Below, piece after piece: positions 1 through 11,142 of a stretch of 64,000 nt of DNA. The stretch is from Neisseria sp. MVDL19-042950. Its GTDB lineage: Bacteria > Pseudomonadota > Gammaproteobacteria > Burkholderiales > Neisseriaceae. Position numbers and translations under genes: made by a program. The notes beneath the pieces were generated by a model. The model searched no databases, was not told the DNA's origin, and saw only the letters and a list, made by a program, of their open reading frames with translations. The DNA lies in assembly GCF_030504625.1 (NCBI RefSeq), contig NZ_JAUKWH010000008.1, forward strand, positions 1 to 64,000. Direction: 5' to 3'. The stretch's first letter is position 1; the number at the start of each line of letters is the position of its first letter.

Positions 1-39
1 CAAATAAAAGATGAATGCACCCTTTCGATAATGACCGCT

Positions 40-1449
40 TTATAGATGCTCTTGATAAGGGTAAGACAATTCCTGCCCTGCTTTTTTCTGACGCAGATAA
101 TCGTCAAACACTTCCCGCACTTCCTTACGCAATAAAAACAGCGCAATCAAGTTCGGCACCACCATAAAGCCGTTGAACATATCCGACATATTCCAAACCA
201 AATCCACCTTGCCCAGCGTGCCGAGCACTATCGCCGCCAGCACCAGCAGGCGATATACGCTCAGGTATTTGTTTTTAAACAGATAGCGGATATTCGATTC
301 GCCGAAATAATACCAGCCGATAATGGTGGTAAACGCAAAGAAAGTCAAACAAACGGCCAGTAGTTTTTGGCCGAAGCTGCCGAATGCAATATTGAAGGCT
401 TCCTGCGTAACCGCCGCGCCTTTCAAGCCGAGCAGGTTGGCATCGGTAAGCAAAATAATCAACGCCGTGGCGGTGCACACCAGAATCGTGTCGATAAACA
501 CCCCTACAAAAGCCGCCATCCCCTGCTGAACGGGATGTTTCACATCGGCGGTGGCATGGGCATGCGGAGTGGAGCCCATACCCGCCTCATTGGAAAACAA
601 ACCGCGCGCCACACCGTAACGAACGGCTTCACGCATACCAATACCGGCCAAGCCGCCGCCCAATGCGGCAGGGCTGAACGCCGCCGTAAAAATATGCTGG
701 ATCATCGGCACGATATGGTTTGAAAAGCGGAATAAAATCACAATCGCGCACAAAATATACACTATCGCCATAAACGGCACGACCAATTGGGTAACTTTGG
801 CAATACGGGTTACGCCGCCCATGATGATCATGCCTGCCAAAACAGCCAGCATGATTCCCACCGCCAACGACGGAATGTCAAACGCCACCGTTACCGCCGA
901 AGCAATCGAGTTTGCCTGCGTTGCATTGCCGATAAAACCGAGTGCCAGAATAATCGCCACCGAGAAAATCCCGGCCAGCACTTTGGCCGCGGAAGAACCG
1001 ATTTTCGACGGCAGCCCGCGTGAGATGTAAAACGCAGGGCCGCCGATATATTTGCCGTGGCTGACGATGCGGTATTTCTGCGCCAGCACCGCTTCGGAAA
1101 AAATAGTCGACATGCCGAGCAATGCCGAGAGCCACATCCAGAAAATCGCCCCCGGCCCGCCGGCCGTAATCGCCGTGGCCACGCCCGCCACATTGCCCGT
1201 ACCGATCTGTGCCGACACCGCCACCGCCAGCGCTTGGAACTGCGACAGCGATTTGTGGTCTTTTTCCCCGTCTTGCTTTTTAAACAATCCGCCGAACACC
1301 ATTTTCATCGCCGTACCGAATTTGGTAATCTGCGGTGCTCCGAGATACACGGTAAAAAACAAGCCGATGCCCAACAAGGCATAAATCAAAAGATAATCCC
1401 ACAACACTGAATTGACAGCATTCACTACCGAGGACAACATCTCTTCCAT
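40..1449 (-). CDS. Alanine/glycine:cation symporter (AgcS family)
   Basis: Inner-membrane sodium-coupled symporter importing alanine or glycine. The protein is hydrophobic throughout, with about ten membrane segments, and carries the AgcS signature around GTGNVAGVATAI in the first hundred residues, followed by GGPGAIFWMW and later SNEAGMGSTPHAHA, all typical of the family; about 470 residues is normal. Three in-frame ATGs lie close together (1458, 1449, 1440). I chose 1449 because a GGAG lies about nine bases upstream of it, whereas the same GGAG touches the 1458 ATG. The leader contains an imperfect hairpin (about 1483-1520); I see no glycine riboswitch. Substrate choice between Ala and Gly cannot be told from the sequence. 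Confidence 0.9.
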   Translation of the reverse strand: MEEMLSSVVNAVNSVLWDYLLIYALLGIGLFFTVYLGAPQITKFGTAMKMVFGGLFKKQDGEKDHKSLSQFQALAVAVSAQIGTGNVAGVATAITAGGPGAIFWMWLSALLGMSTIFSEAVLAQKYRIVSHGKYIGGPAFYISRGLPSKIGSSAAKVLAGIFSVAIILALGFIGNATQANSIASAVTVAFDIPSLAVGIMLAVLAGMIIMGGVTRIAKVTQLVVPFMAIVYILCAIVILFRFSNHIVPMIQHIFTAAFSPAALGGGLAGIGMREAVRYGVARGLFSNEAGMGSTPHAHATADVKHPVQQGMAAFVGVFIDTILVCTATALIILLTDANLLGLKGAAVTQEAFNIAFGSFGQKLLAVCLTFFAFTTIIGWYYFGESNIRYLFKNKYLSVYRLLVLAAIVLGTLGKVDLVWNMSDMFNGFMVVPNLIALFLLRKEVREVFDDYLRQKKAGQELSYPYQEHL

Positions 1450-1750
1450 GCTTTTCATCTCCGCAATACATAAAACAGCTAATCACATTGCCTTTTCCGC
1501 TTACAGCAGAAAAGGAAGCAATCATACCTTAAATTGACTCCTCTGCGACACCATCCGGCAAAGCTTGATTTATAACAGTCTCCCCCGCTTTACCATCAGT
1601 ATCGGCCCATCCGCCCTCACAGGCCGTCTGAAAACTTTTCAGACGGCCGTGCGCTGCATTCAACCCCAAACCTTTTGTGCTAAAATGCACGCATCAAAAT
1701 TACCCGCCCGCCCTGTTTACCGCAGGAGCGGCATTGAAAGGAAAAACAAT
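1450..1750. other. Divergent intergenic region agcS-yebC with an inverted DUS pair
   Basis: Shared upstream region of two divergent genes. It holds an imperfect hairpin near the symporter start and a perfect inverted DUS pair at 1620-1649, which looks like a terminator but lies upstream of both genes. An open frame runs into yebC from 1565, but it crosses the DUS pair and has no ribosome-binding site, so I treat it as untranslated. Confidence 0.6.
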
Positions 1751-2479
1751 ATGGCAGGCCATAGCAAGTGGGCGAATATCCGCCACAAAAAAGAACGTCA
1801 AGATGCCAAACGCGGCAAGATTTTCACCCGTCTGATTAAAGAAATCACCGTAGCAGCCAAAATGGGCGGCGGCGATCCCGCATCCAATCCCCGCCTGCGC
1901 TTGGCAATGGACAAAGCATTCGACAACAACATGCCCAAAGACAACGTGCAGCGCGCTATCGACAAAGGCACGGGCAATTTGGAAGGCGCGGAATACGTCG
2001 AACTGCGCTACGAAGGCTATGGTATCGGCGGTGCCGCCTTGATGGTGGACTGCCTGACCGACAACAAAACCCGTACCGTTGCCGACGTGCGCCACGCGTT
2101 CAACAAAAACGGCGGCAACCTCGGCACCGACGGCTGCGTAGCTTTCAACTTCGTGCATCAAGGCTATCTGCTGTTCGCCCCGGGCGTAGACGAAGACGCA
2201 TTAATGGAAGCAGCCCTCGAAGCCGGTGCGGAAGACGTAGTAACCAATGACGACGGTTCAATCGAAGTCATTACCGCTCCCAACGATTGGGCGGGCGTAA
2301 AAGCCGCACTCGAAACGGCAGGTTTCAAATCGGAAGACGGCGACGTTACCATGCGCGCCCAAAACGAAACCGAATTGGGCGGCGAAGATGCCGAAAAAAT
2401 GCAGAAGCTGATTGATGCGCTGGAAGACTTGGACGATGTGCAAAACGTCTATACTTCCGCCGTATTAAATTTTGAGTGA
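1751..2479 (+). CDS. yebC: YebC/TACO1-family protein
   Basis: Cytosolic protein of the YebC/PmpR/TACO1 family, annotated variously as a transcriptional regulator or a translation factor helping ribosomes through difficult (for example proline-rich) stretches. The N-terminus [18 protein letters not shown] is the near-invariant family start and fixes the start codon at 1751, with GGAGCGGC and GAAAGGAAA purine runs upstream. At 242 residues it has the full three-domain length, including the conserved [14 protein letters not shown] segment near residue 120. It is transcribed alone; a DUS follows the stop. Family call certain, molecular role inferred. Confidence 0.95.
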   Translation: MAGHSKWANIRHKKERQDAKRGKIFTRLIKEITVAAKMGGGDPASNPRLRLAMDKAFDNNMPKDNVQRAIDKGTGNLEGAEYVELRYEGYGIGGAALMVDCLTDNKTRTVADVRHAFNKNGGNLGTDGCVAFNFVHQGYLLFAPGVDEDALMEAALEAGAEDVVTNDDGSIEVITAPNDWAGVKAALETAGFKSEDGDVTMRAQNETELGGEDAEKMQKLIDALEDLDDVQNVYTSAVLNFE

Positions 2480-2626
2480 TTTGTAAGTTTCAGACGGCCT
2501 AAACGTCTAAATAAACGTCTAAATGTGTATTCAATAAAAAAACAGGTTTACATAAGCCTGCTTTTTATTTGGCTTTTTACCGTTCCACCTCATGCCTTTC
2601 TAACATTCGCCCCAAAAGGAGACGTT

Positions 2627-3106
2627 ATGAAACCTTTGAAAACAGCCCTTTACCTGATCGCCGCCGCTACTCTGGCAGCTTGCATGCACACTCCGAATGC
2701 AGACAAACACGCCGATTCATCCGTACCCGCCACCCATTCCGTAGCCAGCCGTTACACCTTTAACGAAACCGTTTCCCGTCTGGAAAACACTATCAAAGCC
2801 AAAGGCATGGTTGTATTTACCGTTATCGACCACCAAGCCGCAGCGCAAAAATACGGTCTGACCATGCAACCGGCCAAAGTCATTGTGTTCGGCCAACCGA
2901 AAATAGGCACGCCGCTGATGTTGAAAGACCCTGAATTCGCCCTGCAGCTGCCCATGCGCGTACTGGTAACCGAAACCAACGGGGAAGTAAAAGCCGTATT
3001 TACCGATGTTCGTACCCTTATCCGCGACAGCCGCATTGAATACCGCGATGTGGAAAACACATTGGCCAATGCAGAAAAGCTGATTCGGAAAACCGTTAGC
3101 GAATAA
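2627..3106 (+). CDS. DUF302-domain lipoprotein
   Basis: A 159-residue predicted lipoprotein. The start at 2627 follows AAAAGGA at good spacing; the longer frame from 2525 is ignored. A lipoprotein signal peptide ends at LAAC (about residue 18), then a short Ser/Thr/His linker, then a domain from about residue 40 (FNETVSRLENTIKAKGMVVF and later AKVIVFGQPKIGTPLM) typical of DUF302. DUF302 proteins fold like CcdA-type dimers and have no agreed function. No partner gene is adjacent; the next gene is convergent. Confidence 0.85.
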   Translation: MKPLKTALYLIAAATLAACMHTPNADKHADSSVPATHSVASRYTFNETVSRLENTIKAKGMVVFTVIDHQAAAQKYGLTMQPAKVIVFGQPKIGTPLMLKDPEFALQLPMRVLVTETNGEVKAVFTDVRTLIRDSRIEYRDVENTLANAEKLIRKTVSE

Positions 3107-3168
3107 TGCTTGATATATTACGAGGCCGTCTGAAAACAAACTGAACCTTGAAAACCAAGCACCCAGAC

Positions 3169-3204
3169 CAAAAACCCGATTTCTGTAAAACACAGAAATC
3201 GGGT
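3169..3204 (-). terminator. Intrinsic terminator of the His-rich MliC-like lipoprotein
   Basis: Perfect 12-bp stem (ACCCGATTTCTG and its complement) with a 7-nt loop; read on the minus strand it is followed by a T run. It lies about 85 bases downstream of the minus-strand lipoprotein stop. Confidence 0.75.
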
Positions 3205-3290
3205 CTATAAAGAAACAATCAAATCGTCCTTTTTCAGCAGTTTAATCCAAAAACCGTCGGACAATTTTTAATCTTCGGAAAGAAAATAAA

Positions 3291-3665
3291 TTATTGGGCT
3301 TGACAAGAAGTTTCGGTTACATTGCCGTAGCGGTCGGTAAATGACAAGAAAGCTTGGCCGCCTTTTTCGTGCCATTCGGTTTTCTTATCGCCGGAAACAT
3401 AGCGTTCACCCGAGCCTGAAACGGAACTTGACAGAGTGGCATTGTAACGTTTGTCATCCAAGCCATACTCCAAAGAAATACGGTCAGTGCCGATACGGTT
3501 GACATTTACGGTAAAGCCGTTTTGGCAGCTGAAACCGGACGCAGCTGAGTGGCTGTGGTCATGACCGTGGTTGTGATCATGGTGGTGGGTATGGCTCTCG
3601 GTAGCGCAAGCAGCCAACATCAACGCGACAGCCACAGGGGTAAGCATTTTTATAAATTTCATCAA
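3291..3665 (-). CDS. His-rich MliC-like lipoprotein
   Basis: A 124-residue lipoprotein: signal peptide with lipobox LAAC at about residue 20, a histidine/aspartate run (residues about 24-41, HTHHHDHNHGHDHSH), then a compact domain starting FSCQNGFTVNV and ending in a paired cysteine (ETSCQAQ). The order Cys-Asn-Gly, hydrophobic strands, GERYVSG, EWHEKGGQAFL and terminal Cys matches the MliC fold (membrane-bound inhibitor of C-type lysozyme). The His run could bind Zn or Ni. It is a clear paralogue of the lipoprotein at 16183-16650. Lysozyme inhibition is inferred from the fold only. Confidence 0.75.
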   Translation of the reverse strand: MMKFIKMLTPVAVALMLAACATESHTHHHDHNHGHDHSHSAASGFSCQNGFTVNVNRIGTDRISLEYGLDDKRYNATLSSSVSGSGERYVSGDKKTEWHEKGGQAFLSFTDRYGNVTETSCQAQ

Positions 3666-3953
3666 ATATTCCTTTTCATTGAAGTCATAGATATCGAGCC
3701 GTCCGAAGGCCGGCTACATACACATACTAACAGTCGTTCAGCTCCAATATCATCTGTCAGACATTAAGATTGTAACGTTTAACCTTCATTTACCCGGCTT
3801 TTCAAAGGCTGTTGTACTTTTCAGACTGCACAAAGCCTTATAAAATGAAGTAATTTTTTAGGCCAGAAAACAGGCCGTCTGAAAGCGGGCTGTGCGGGTT
3901 TCGCCAAAGCCGCTTGAATCACTGCTATATAAATAGATACAACCGAGACAACC

Positions 3954-6740
3954 ATGACCGATTACAGTAAAACCGTCAATCTTCACGAATCACCTTTTCC
4001 CATGCGCGGCAACCTTGCCAAGCGCGAACCGGCGTGGGTAAAAGATTGGCAGGAGCAGCAACGCTACCAAAAACTGCGCCAAAAAGCACAAGGCCGCCCG
4101 AAATTCATTCTGCACGACGGCCCGCCCTATGCCAACGGCGACATCCACATCGGTCATGCCGTCAACAAAATCCTCAAAGACATCATCATCCGCAGCAAAA
4201 CGCTGGCCGGTTTCGACGCGCCCTATGTGCCGGGCTGGGACTGCCACGGCCTGCCGATTGAAGTGATGGTGGAAAAACTGCACGGCAAAAACATGCCCGA
4301 TGCCAAGTTCCGCGAACTGTGCCGCGAATATGCCGCCGAACAGATTGCCCGCCAGAAAAAAGACTTCATCCGCTTAGGCGTACTCGGCGATTGGGGCAAG
4401 CCTTACCTGACCATGGATTTCAAAACCGAAGCCGACACCGTGCGTACCCTCGGCGAAATCTACAAAGCCGGCTACCTCTACCGCGGCGAAAAACCCGTAC
4501 AGTTCTGCTTGGACTGCGGCTCTTCGCTGGCCGAAGCCGAAGTGGAATACAAAGACAAAGTATCGCCCGCTATCGACGTAGCCTATCCGTTCAAAGACAA
4601 CGCCGCCCTTGCCCAAGCCTTCGGTTTGGGTACCCTCGACGGAGAAGCCTTTGCCGTGATTTGGACAACCACGCCGTGGACATTGCCCGCCAGCCAAGCC
4701 GTCAGCGCGGGCGCGGAAGTGGTTTACCAATTAATCGACACGCCCAAAGGCAAACTCGTACTCGCCAAAGATTTGGCCGAAGACGCTTTGAAACGCTACG
4801 GCTTTTCAGACGGCCAAACCCGAGTGCTGGCCGAAACCACCGGCGACAAGCTCGAAAACCTGCACATGAGCCATCCGTTTTTAGAGCGCGACATCCCCAT
4901 GCTCAACGGCGAACACGTTACCACCGATGCCGGTACCGGCTTGGTTCACACCGCACCTTCGCACGGTTTGGAAGACTATTTTGTCTGCCTGAAATACAGC
5001 ATCACGCTCGACAACCCCGTTAACAGCGAAGGCCGCTACCGCAGCGACGTGCCGCGCGTGGCCGGCTTAACCGTTTGGGAAGCCAACGCCGTGATTATCG
5101 AATGGCTGCAAGAAGAAAACAGACTGCTTTCCCACGCCAAAATCGAACACAGCTACGCCCATTGCTGGCGGCACAAAACCCCGCTGATTTACCGCGCCAC
5201 CGGCCAATGGTTTATCGGCATGGACAAAGCCGGAGCCAGCGGCAAAAACCTGCGCAACAACGCGCTCAAAGCCGTGGACGATACCGAATTCTTCCCCTCA
5301 TGGGGCCGCGCCCGCCTGCAAGCCATGATTGAAGGCCGCCCCGACTGGGTAGTGTCGCGCCAACGCTATTGGGGCACGCCGATGACCTTCTTCGTTCACA
5401 AAGAAACCGGCGAACTGCACCCGCGTTCCGCCGAGCTTTTGGAAGAAGTGGCCAAACGCATCGAAGAAAAAGGCATCGAAGCATGGTTTTCGCTGGATGC
5501 CGCCGAACTTTTGGGCGCGGAAGCCGAACAATACGAAAAACTCAAAGACACTATGGACGTATGGTTCGATTCCGGCAGCACCCACTTTTCCGTGCTGAAA
5601 CAGCGCGACGAGCTGGCTTGGCCTGCCGACCTTTACCTCGAAGGCAGCGACCAGCACCGCGGCTGGTTCCAATCGTCCATGCTCACCGGCTGCGCATCAA
5701 TGGGCCGCGCACCTTACAAACAACTGCTCACGCACGGTTTTGTGGTGGATCAAAACGGCAGAAAAATGTCCAAATCGCTGGGCAACGTTGTCGCTCCGCA
5801 AGAAGTGTATAACGAATTCGGTGCCGACATCCTGCGCTTGTGGACGGCCTCTACCGATTACAGCGGCGAATTGGCGATTTCCAAAGAAATCCTCAAACGC
5901 GTTACCGAAAGCTACCGCCGCATCCGCAACACCTTGAGCTTCCTGTTTGCCAACCTGAGCGATTTCCGCCCCATCGAACATGCCGTACCGCAAGACCAAA
6001 TGGTGGAAATCGACCGCTACGCCTTGATTCTGGCACGCCAACTGCAAGAGCGTTTGGCCGGCGATTACTACCCGCGTTATGCCTTCCACTTCGCCGTGAA
6101 AGACATCGTGAGCTTCTGTTCGGAAGACTTGGGCGCGTTCTACCTCGATATTTTGAAAGACCGCCTCTACACCATCCACACCGACAGCCATGCCCGCCGC
6201 AGCGCACAAACCGCGCTTTACCATATCACCCGCAGCTTGGTATTGCTGATTTCGCCGATTCTCTGCTTCACCGCAGAAGAAGCGTGGGACATCATCGGCG
6301 GCGGCGAAGAAGACAGCGTGCTGTTCCACACATGGCACGAATTCCCGCCCATCAACGAGAAGAGCGAAGCCGAACTCGTGAAAAAATGGCAAGCCGTGCG
6401 CCAAGTGCGCGAAGCGGCCACCGCCGCCATCGAGCCGTTGCGCACCGATAAAACCGTCGGTTCTTCTTTGCAGGCCGAAGTCGATATTACCGCCCCCGAA
6501 GATTTGGCGGGCTACCTGAAAATGCTCGGCGACGAATTGCGTTTCGTGTTGCTGGTGTCCAAAGCCACCGTTCACAAAGGCGAGGAGCTGGCGGTAACGG
6601 CCAAAGTGAGCAGCGGCGAAAAATGCGAACGCTGCTGGCACTACACCGACGACATCGGCGCGGTTGCCGAACATCCCACCATCTGCAAACGCTGTGCAGA
6701 AAACGTGGACGGCAAAGGTGAAGAACGCCACTACGCTTAA
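3954..6740 (+). CDS. ileS: Isoleucyl-tRNA synthetase
   Basis: Class I synthetase charging tRNA-Ile in the cytosol. The 928 residues contain the HIGH motif at about 65-68 ([10 protein letters not shown]), the CP1 editing domain ([13 protein letters not shown] near 240), [12 protein letters not shown] near 464, the KMSKS loop at about 604-608, an anticodon-binding helical domain, and a C-terminal zinc-binding CERCW...CKRCAENV. Length equals that of the usual proteobacterial enzyme. A DUS encodes FSDGQ inside the gene. It is monocistronic here, ending at a DUS-pair terminator shared with argG. Confidence 0.98.
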   Translation: MTDYSKTVNLHESPFPMRGNLAKREPAWVKDWQEQQRYQKLRQKAQGRPKFILHDGPPYANGDIHIGHAVNKILKDIIIRSKTLAGFDAPYVPGWDCHGLPIEVMVEKLHGKNMPDAKFRELCREYAAEQIARQKKDFIRLGVLGDWGKPYLTMDFKTEADTVRTLGEIYKAGYLYRGEKPVQFCLDCGSSLAEAEVEYKDKVSPAIDVAYPFKDNAALAQAFGLGTLDGEAFAVIWTTTPWTLPASQAVSAGAEVVYQLIDTPKGKLVLAKDLAEDALKRYGFSDGQTRVLAETTGDKLENLHMSHPFLERDIPMLNGEHVTTDAGTGLVHTAPSHGLEDYFVCLKYSITLDNPVNSEGRYRSDVPRVAGLTVWEANAVIIEWLQEENRLLSHAKIEHSYAHCWRHKTPLIYRATGQWFIGMDKAGASGKNLRNNALKAVDDTEFFPSWGRARLQAMIEGRPDWVVSRQRYWGTPMTFFVHKETGELHPRSAELLEEVAKRIEEKGIEAWFSLDAAELLGAEAEQYEKLKDTMDVWFDSGSTHFSVLKQRDELAWPADLYLEGSDQHRGWFQSSMLTGCASMGRAPYKQLLTHGFVVDQNGRKMSKSLGNVVAPQEVYNEFGADILRLWTASTDYSGELAISKEILKRVTESYRRIRNTLSFLFANLSDFRPIEHAVPQDQMVEIDRYALILARQLQERLAGDYYPRYAFHFAVKDIVSFCSEDLGAFYLDILKDRLYTIHTDSHARRSAQTALYHITRSLVLLISPILCFTAEEAWDIIGGGEEDSVLFHTWHEFPPINEKSEAELVKKWQAVRQVREAATAAIEPLRTDKTVGSSLQAEVDITAPEDLAGYLKMLGDELRFVLLVSKATVHKGEELAVTAKVSSGEKCERCWHYTDDIGAVAEHPTICKRCAENVDGKGEERHYA

Positions 6741-6775
6741 ATATGTTAGTTCTTTTGCTTGAATGAAAGAACAAG

Positions 6776-6808
6776 AGGCCGTCTGAAAAATCTTTTCAGA
6801 CGGCCTCC
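6776..6808. terminator. Inverted DUS pair between ileS and argG
   Basis: GAGGCCGTCTGAAAA and its reverse complement separated by a short loop, between two convergent genes. It can terminate in both directions and also supplies two uptake sites. Confidence 0.8.
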
Positions 6809-6919
6809 TTGTATTCGGACAGGCTTGGAAATCAGCCTTCCATTTTTACTTTCGCAACAAATAAAAAAGAAGCCTGATGCGTATGCACAGGCTCCTCCGT
6901 TATATTCCGGGCAAGCGGA

Positions 6920-8302
<1,383 letters not shown>

Positions 8303-8444
8303 TTAATGATATTTTCCTAACGGCCTTACTAACTGCCAATACCGATTCATTATTGTATGAATCAGTTGATTAGTCCAGCTTTAAAGTTTACTTTCTAGCC
8401 GTTTTCCGGGCCGTTTATATATTACACTTTTTACAGGATACGCA

Positions 8445-9254
8445 ATGATCTACTTCAACTTAATCATTATCGGCGACGAAATTCTACAGGGCAGCCGTGC
8501 CGACAAACATTTTGCGTTTTTCAAAGCTTTATTGGAACGGCATGGATTAAAGCTCGGTCAGGTGCAATATTTGCCCGACGACCGCGATTTGCTGGTCAAA
8601 CAGCTCCGCCGCAGCTTTTCAGACGGCCTACCGACTTTTGTTACCGGCGGCATCGGCTCCACGCCCGACGACCACACCCGCCAAGCCGCGGCCGAAGCGT
8701 TGGGGTTGCCGGTCGAACGCCATGTCGCCGCCGTGCCGTTTATTGAAGAAACCACCCTCGAACGCGGCGATTCGCTGGATTCCCCGTCGCACAAACAACG
8801 CCTGCTGATGGCCGACTTTCCCGCCGGAGCCGATCTGGTGCCCAACCCCTATAACAAAATCGCCGGTTTTTCGATACGCGAACATTATTTCTTTCCGGGC
8901 TTTCCCGTGATGGCGCACCCGATGGCCGAGTGGGTGTTGGATACCTACTATGCCGACCGCTTCTACCAAACGGAAAGCGCGCAACGTTCGGTGTGGTTGT
9001 TCGGCGTGCCCGAATCGCACGTTGCACCGATTATGCGCGATGTCGAACAGAAATACGGCGGCATTCGTTCCTTCAGCCTGCCGAGCGTGGGCTGGATAAG
9101 TAAAAGCGGCGAAAAAATTCCGCCGCACATCGAATTCAGCATCAAAGCCGAAGGCGAAGCCTGCCGCCAAATGGATACGGCATGGTCGGATGTGTTGGCA
9201 CAATTGGCCGATACCCATGCCCGGATACAGAACCAAGCCCCCGAAGAAGCATAA
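8445..9254 (+). CDS. CinA-like molybdopterin-binding-fold protein
   Basis: A 269-residue protein with an N-terminal MoaB/Mog-type (MPT-binding) domain: NLIIIGDEILQGSRADKH, then FVTGGIGSTPDDHTRQAAAEALG. This is the N-terminal half of CinA (competence/damage-inducible protein); the C-terminal amidohydrolase domain of full-length CinA is absent. Such stand-alone proteins are common in Neisseria and usually annotated competence/damage-inducible protein A or molybdopterin-binding protein; nucleotide pyrophosphatase activity on ADP-ribose-like substrates is known for some relatives. A DUS encodes FSDGLP inside the domain. The upstream AGGA is weak. Confidence 0.85.
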   Translation: MIYFNLIIIGDEILQGSRADKHFAFFKALLERHGLKLGQVQYLPDDRDLLVKQLRRSFSDGLPTFVTGGIGSTPDDHTRQAAAEALGLPVERHVAAVPFIEETTLERGDSLDSPSHKQRLLMADFPAGADLVPNPYNKIAGFSIREHYFFPGFPVMAHPMAEWVLDTYYADRFYQTESAQRSVWLFGVPESHVAPIMRDVEQKYGGIRSFSLPSVGWISKSGEKIPPHIEFSIKAEGEACRQMDTAWSDVLAQLADTHARIQNQAPEEA

Positions 9255-9258
9255 ACAA

Positions 9259-9292
9259 GAGGCCGTCTGAAAAACTTTTTCAGACGGCCTCT
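9259..9292. terminator. Inverted DUS pair between the CinA-like gene and lysC
   Basis: GAGGCCGTCTGAAAA with its complement and a short A/T loop between convergent genes; a T tract follows on both strands. Confidence 0.8.
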
Positions 9293-9307
9293 TTGCAATA
9301 TCGGCGC

Positions 9308-10525
9308 TTAACCCAAATCGAAAGCTTTATGCAATACGCGGGTGGCCAATTCCATGTATTTCTCGTCAATCAGCACCGAAACTTTGATTTCGGAAGTCGA
9401 AATCATCTGGATGTTGATGCCTTCTTCGGCCAGCGTGCGGAACATTTTGGAAGCCACACCCACATGCGAACGCATGCCCAAGCCGACGATGGAAACTTTA
9501 CATACGGTATCGTCGCCATCGATTTCAGCGGCACCGATGCTGTCTCTCATTGCGCGAAGCAGCTCCAATACCGGTTTGTAGTCGCCGCGCGGCACGGTGA
9601 ATGAAAAATCGGTCGTGCCTTCGTCGCCTACATTTTGAATAATCATATCCACTTCGATATTGGCATCGGCTACCGCGCCTAAAATCTGATAAGCCACACC
9701 GGGTTTGTCGGGTACGCCGCGCACATTGATGCGGGCTTGGTTTTTATCGAATGCGATACCGGATACGGCAGCTCTTTCCATGTTGTTGTCCTCTTCAAAG
9801 GTAATTAATGTACCGTCGCCGCCTTCCTGCAAGCTGCTTAACACGCGCAGGCGGACTTTATATTTACCGGCGAATTCTACCGAACGAATCTGCAAAACTT
9901 TCGAGCCCAAGCTCGCCAATTCCAGCATTTCTTCAAAAGTAACCGTGTCCAAGCGGCGGGCTTCCGGCACCACGCGCGGGTCGGTGGTGTAAACGCCGTC
10001 GACATCGGTATAAATCTGGCACTCGTCGGCTTTCAAAGCGGCGGCCAGCGCAACGGCGGAAGTATCGGAACCGCCGCGGCCCAGCGTGGAAATATCGCCG
10101 TTGGCGTTCACACCCTGAAAGCCCGCCACAATCACCACTTTTCCGGCTTTCAAATCGGCACGGACGGCTTCATCATCGATTTCTTCAATGCGCGCTTTGG
10201 TATGGGCGTTGTCGGTTTTAACGGCCACCTGCCAACCGGTATAGCTTTTCGCGTCGACACCGATATTCTTCAAAGCCATCGCCAACAGGCCGATGGTTAC
10301 CTGCTCGCCCGTAGCCAACACCACATCCAGCTCGCGCGGGTCGGGGAAATCCTGCATTTCGTGCGCCAAAGCTACCAAACGGTTGGTTTCGCCGCTCATG
10401 GCTGAAACCACCACTACCACGTCATGACCTTCGGCGCGGGTTTTGGCAACACGTTTGGCGACGTTTTTAATACGCTCGGCGGAACCTACCGAAGTACCGC
10501 CGTATTTTTGTACGATTAACGCCAT
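9308..10525 (-). CDS. lysC: Aspartate kinase
   Basis: Phosphorylates aspartate, the first step toward lysine, threonine, methionine and diaminopimelate. The N-terminus ALIVQKYGGTSVGSAERI is the aspartokinase signature and sets the start at 10525 (a longer frame begins 15 codons earlier). The kinase domain covers about residues 1-245, including GRGGSDTSAVALAAAL; two ACT domains follow (GIAFDKNQARINVRGVPDKPG and VSIVGLGMRSHVGVASKMF), which normally bind lysine/threonine for feedback control. The 405-residue length fits the monofunctional type. It is monocistronic. Confidence 0.96.
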   Translation of the reverse strand: MALIVQKYGGTSVGSAERIKNVAKRVAKTRAEGHDVVVVVSAMSGETNRLVALAHEMQDFPDPRELDVVLATGEQVTIGLLAMALKNIGVDAKSYTGWQVAVKTDNAHTKARIEEIDDEAVRADLKAGKVVIVAGFQGVNANGDISTLGRGGSDTSAVALAAALKADECQIYTDVDGVYTTDPRVVPEARRLDTVTFEEMLELASLGSKVLQIRSVEFAGKYKVRLRVLSSLQEGGDGTLITFEEDNNMERAAVSGIAFDKNQARINVRGVPDKPGVAYQILGAVADANIEVDMIIQNVGDEGTTDFSFTVPRGDYKPVLELLRAMRDSIGAAEIDGDDTVCKVSIVGLGMRSHVGVASKMFRTLAEEGINIQMISTSEIKVSVLIDEKYMELATRVLHKAFDLG

Positions 10526-11142
10526 TTTTCGTGCTCTCTTGATTTGGATTTGTGAAACTTGGAGAAACAAAATTCATTTAATAAAAGTGCCGCGCTCCGA
10601 AACCGGCGTTGCCGCATTTAATAAAACTGTCAATTTGTCCTACCATACCAACGATCGGGGCTATCTTTAAGGTTTAGCCGGAACATTATTACTATTTTTT
10701 ACACGGAATACAAGGCACATCTGCTTTCAAATTACTGTGTATGTTCGGTTTTATACCGTGCCGTATCCCATCCGGAAACAGAACGCCCGCCACATCGTGC
10801 CTCCCCTTCTCCGCCCGCCCGACGATTCCGCCGTTTTTTTCTTAAAAGCGCCTATAAAATGCTTATGACACAGGCTTTCCAACAGGCCGTCTGAAAAAAT
10901 TTTGCTGCGGCCGCCGCACGGAAGGGAACGGGATGCATTTAACATTTGTCTGAGTTTCAGCGGCCGCATCACCACCGAACAGCATAAGCCGCCGAACATT
11001 CCGAATCCATATTTCGTTTAACTGTTAAAGATAGATGCCCTGCACTATTTCTTCTATTGAAGCAAAAAAGGGCCAACTCTATAATTCCAATATTATATAT
11101 TCAGCCGCATTGCGGCTTTTACTGCATTTAACCGTGTAAACA
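10526..11142. other. Intergenic region lysC-tolC, no gene seen
   Basis: About 600 bases without a credible gene. It contains one DUS near 10884, two GCGGCCGC motifs near 10910 and 10960, and an AT-rich stretch before the tolC-like gene. A small stem-loop (AGCCGC/GCGGCT, 11103-11117, followed by TTTT) sits just before that gene and could act as a weak attenuator. A short minus-strand frame here reads through the DUS and looks spurious. Confidence 0.5.

Noticed and set aside
1459-1560. Possible glycine riboswitch upstream of the AgcS-type symporter
   Set aside because: The conserved glycine-aptamer core sequences were looked for and are not present; only an imperfect hairpin is seen.
10751-10999. 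82-residue minus-strand frame between lysC and tolC
   Set aside because: It reads through a DUS (FSDGLL), has no family resemblance and no ribosome-binding site.
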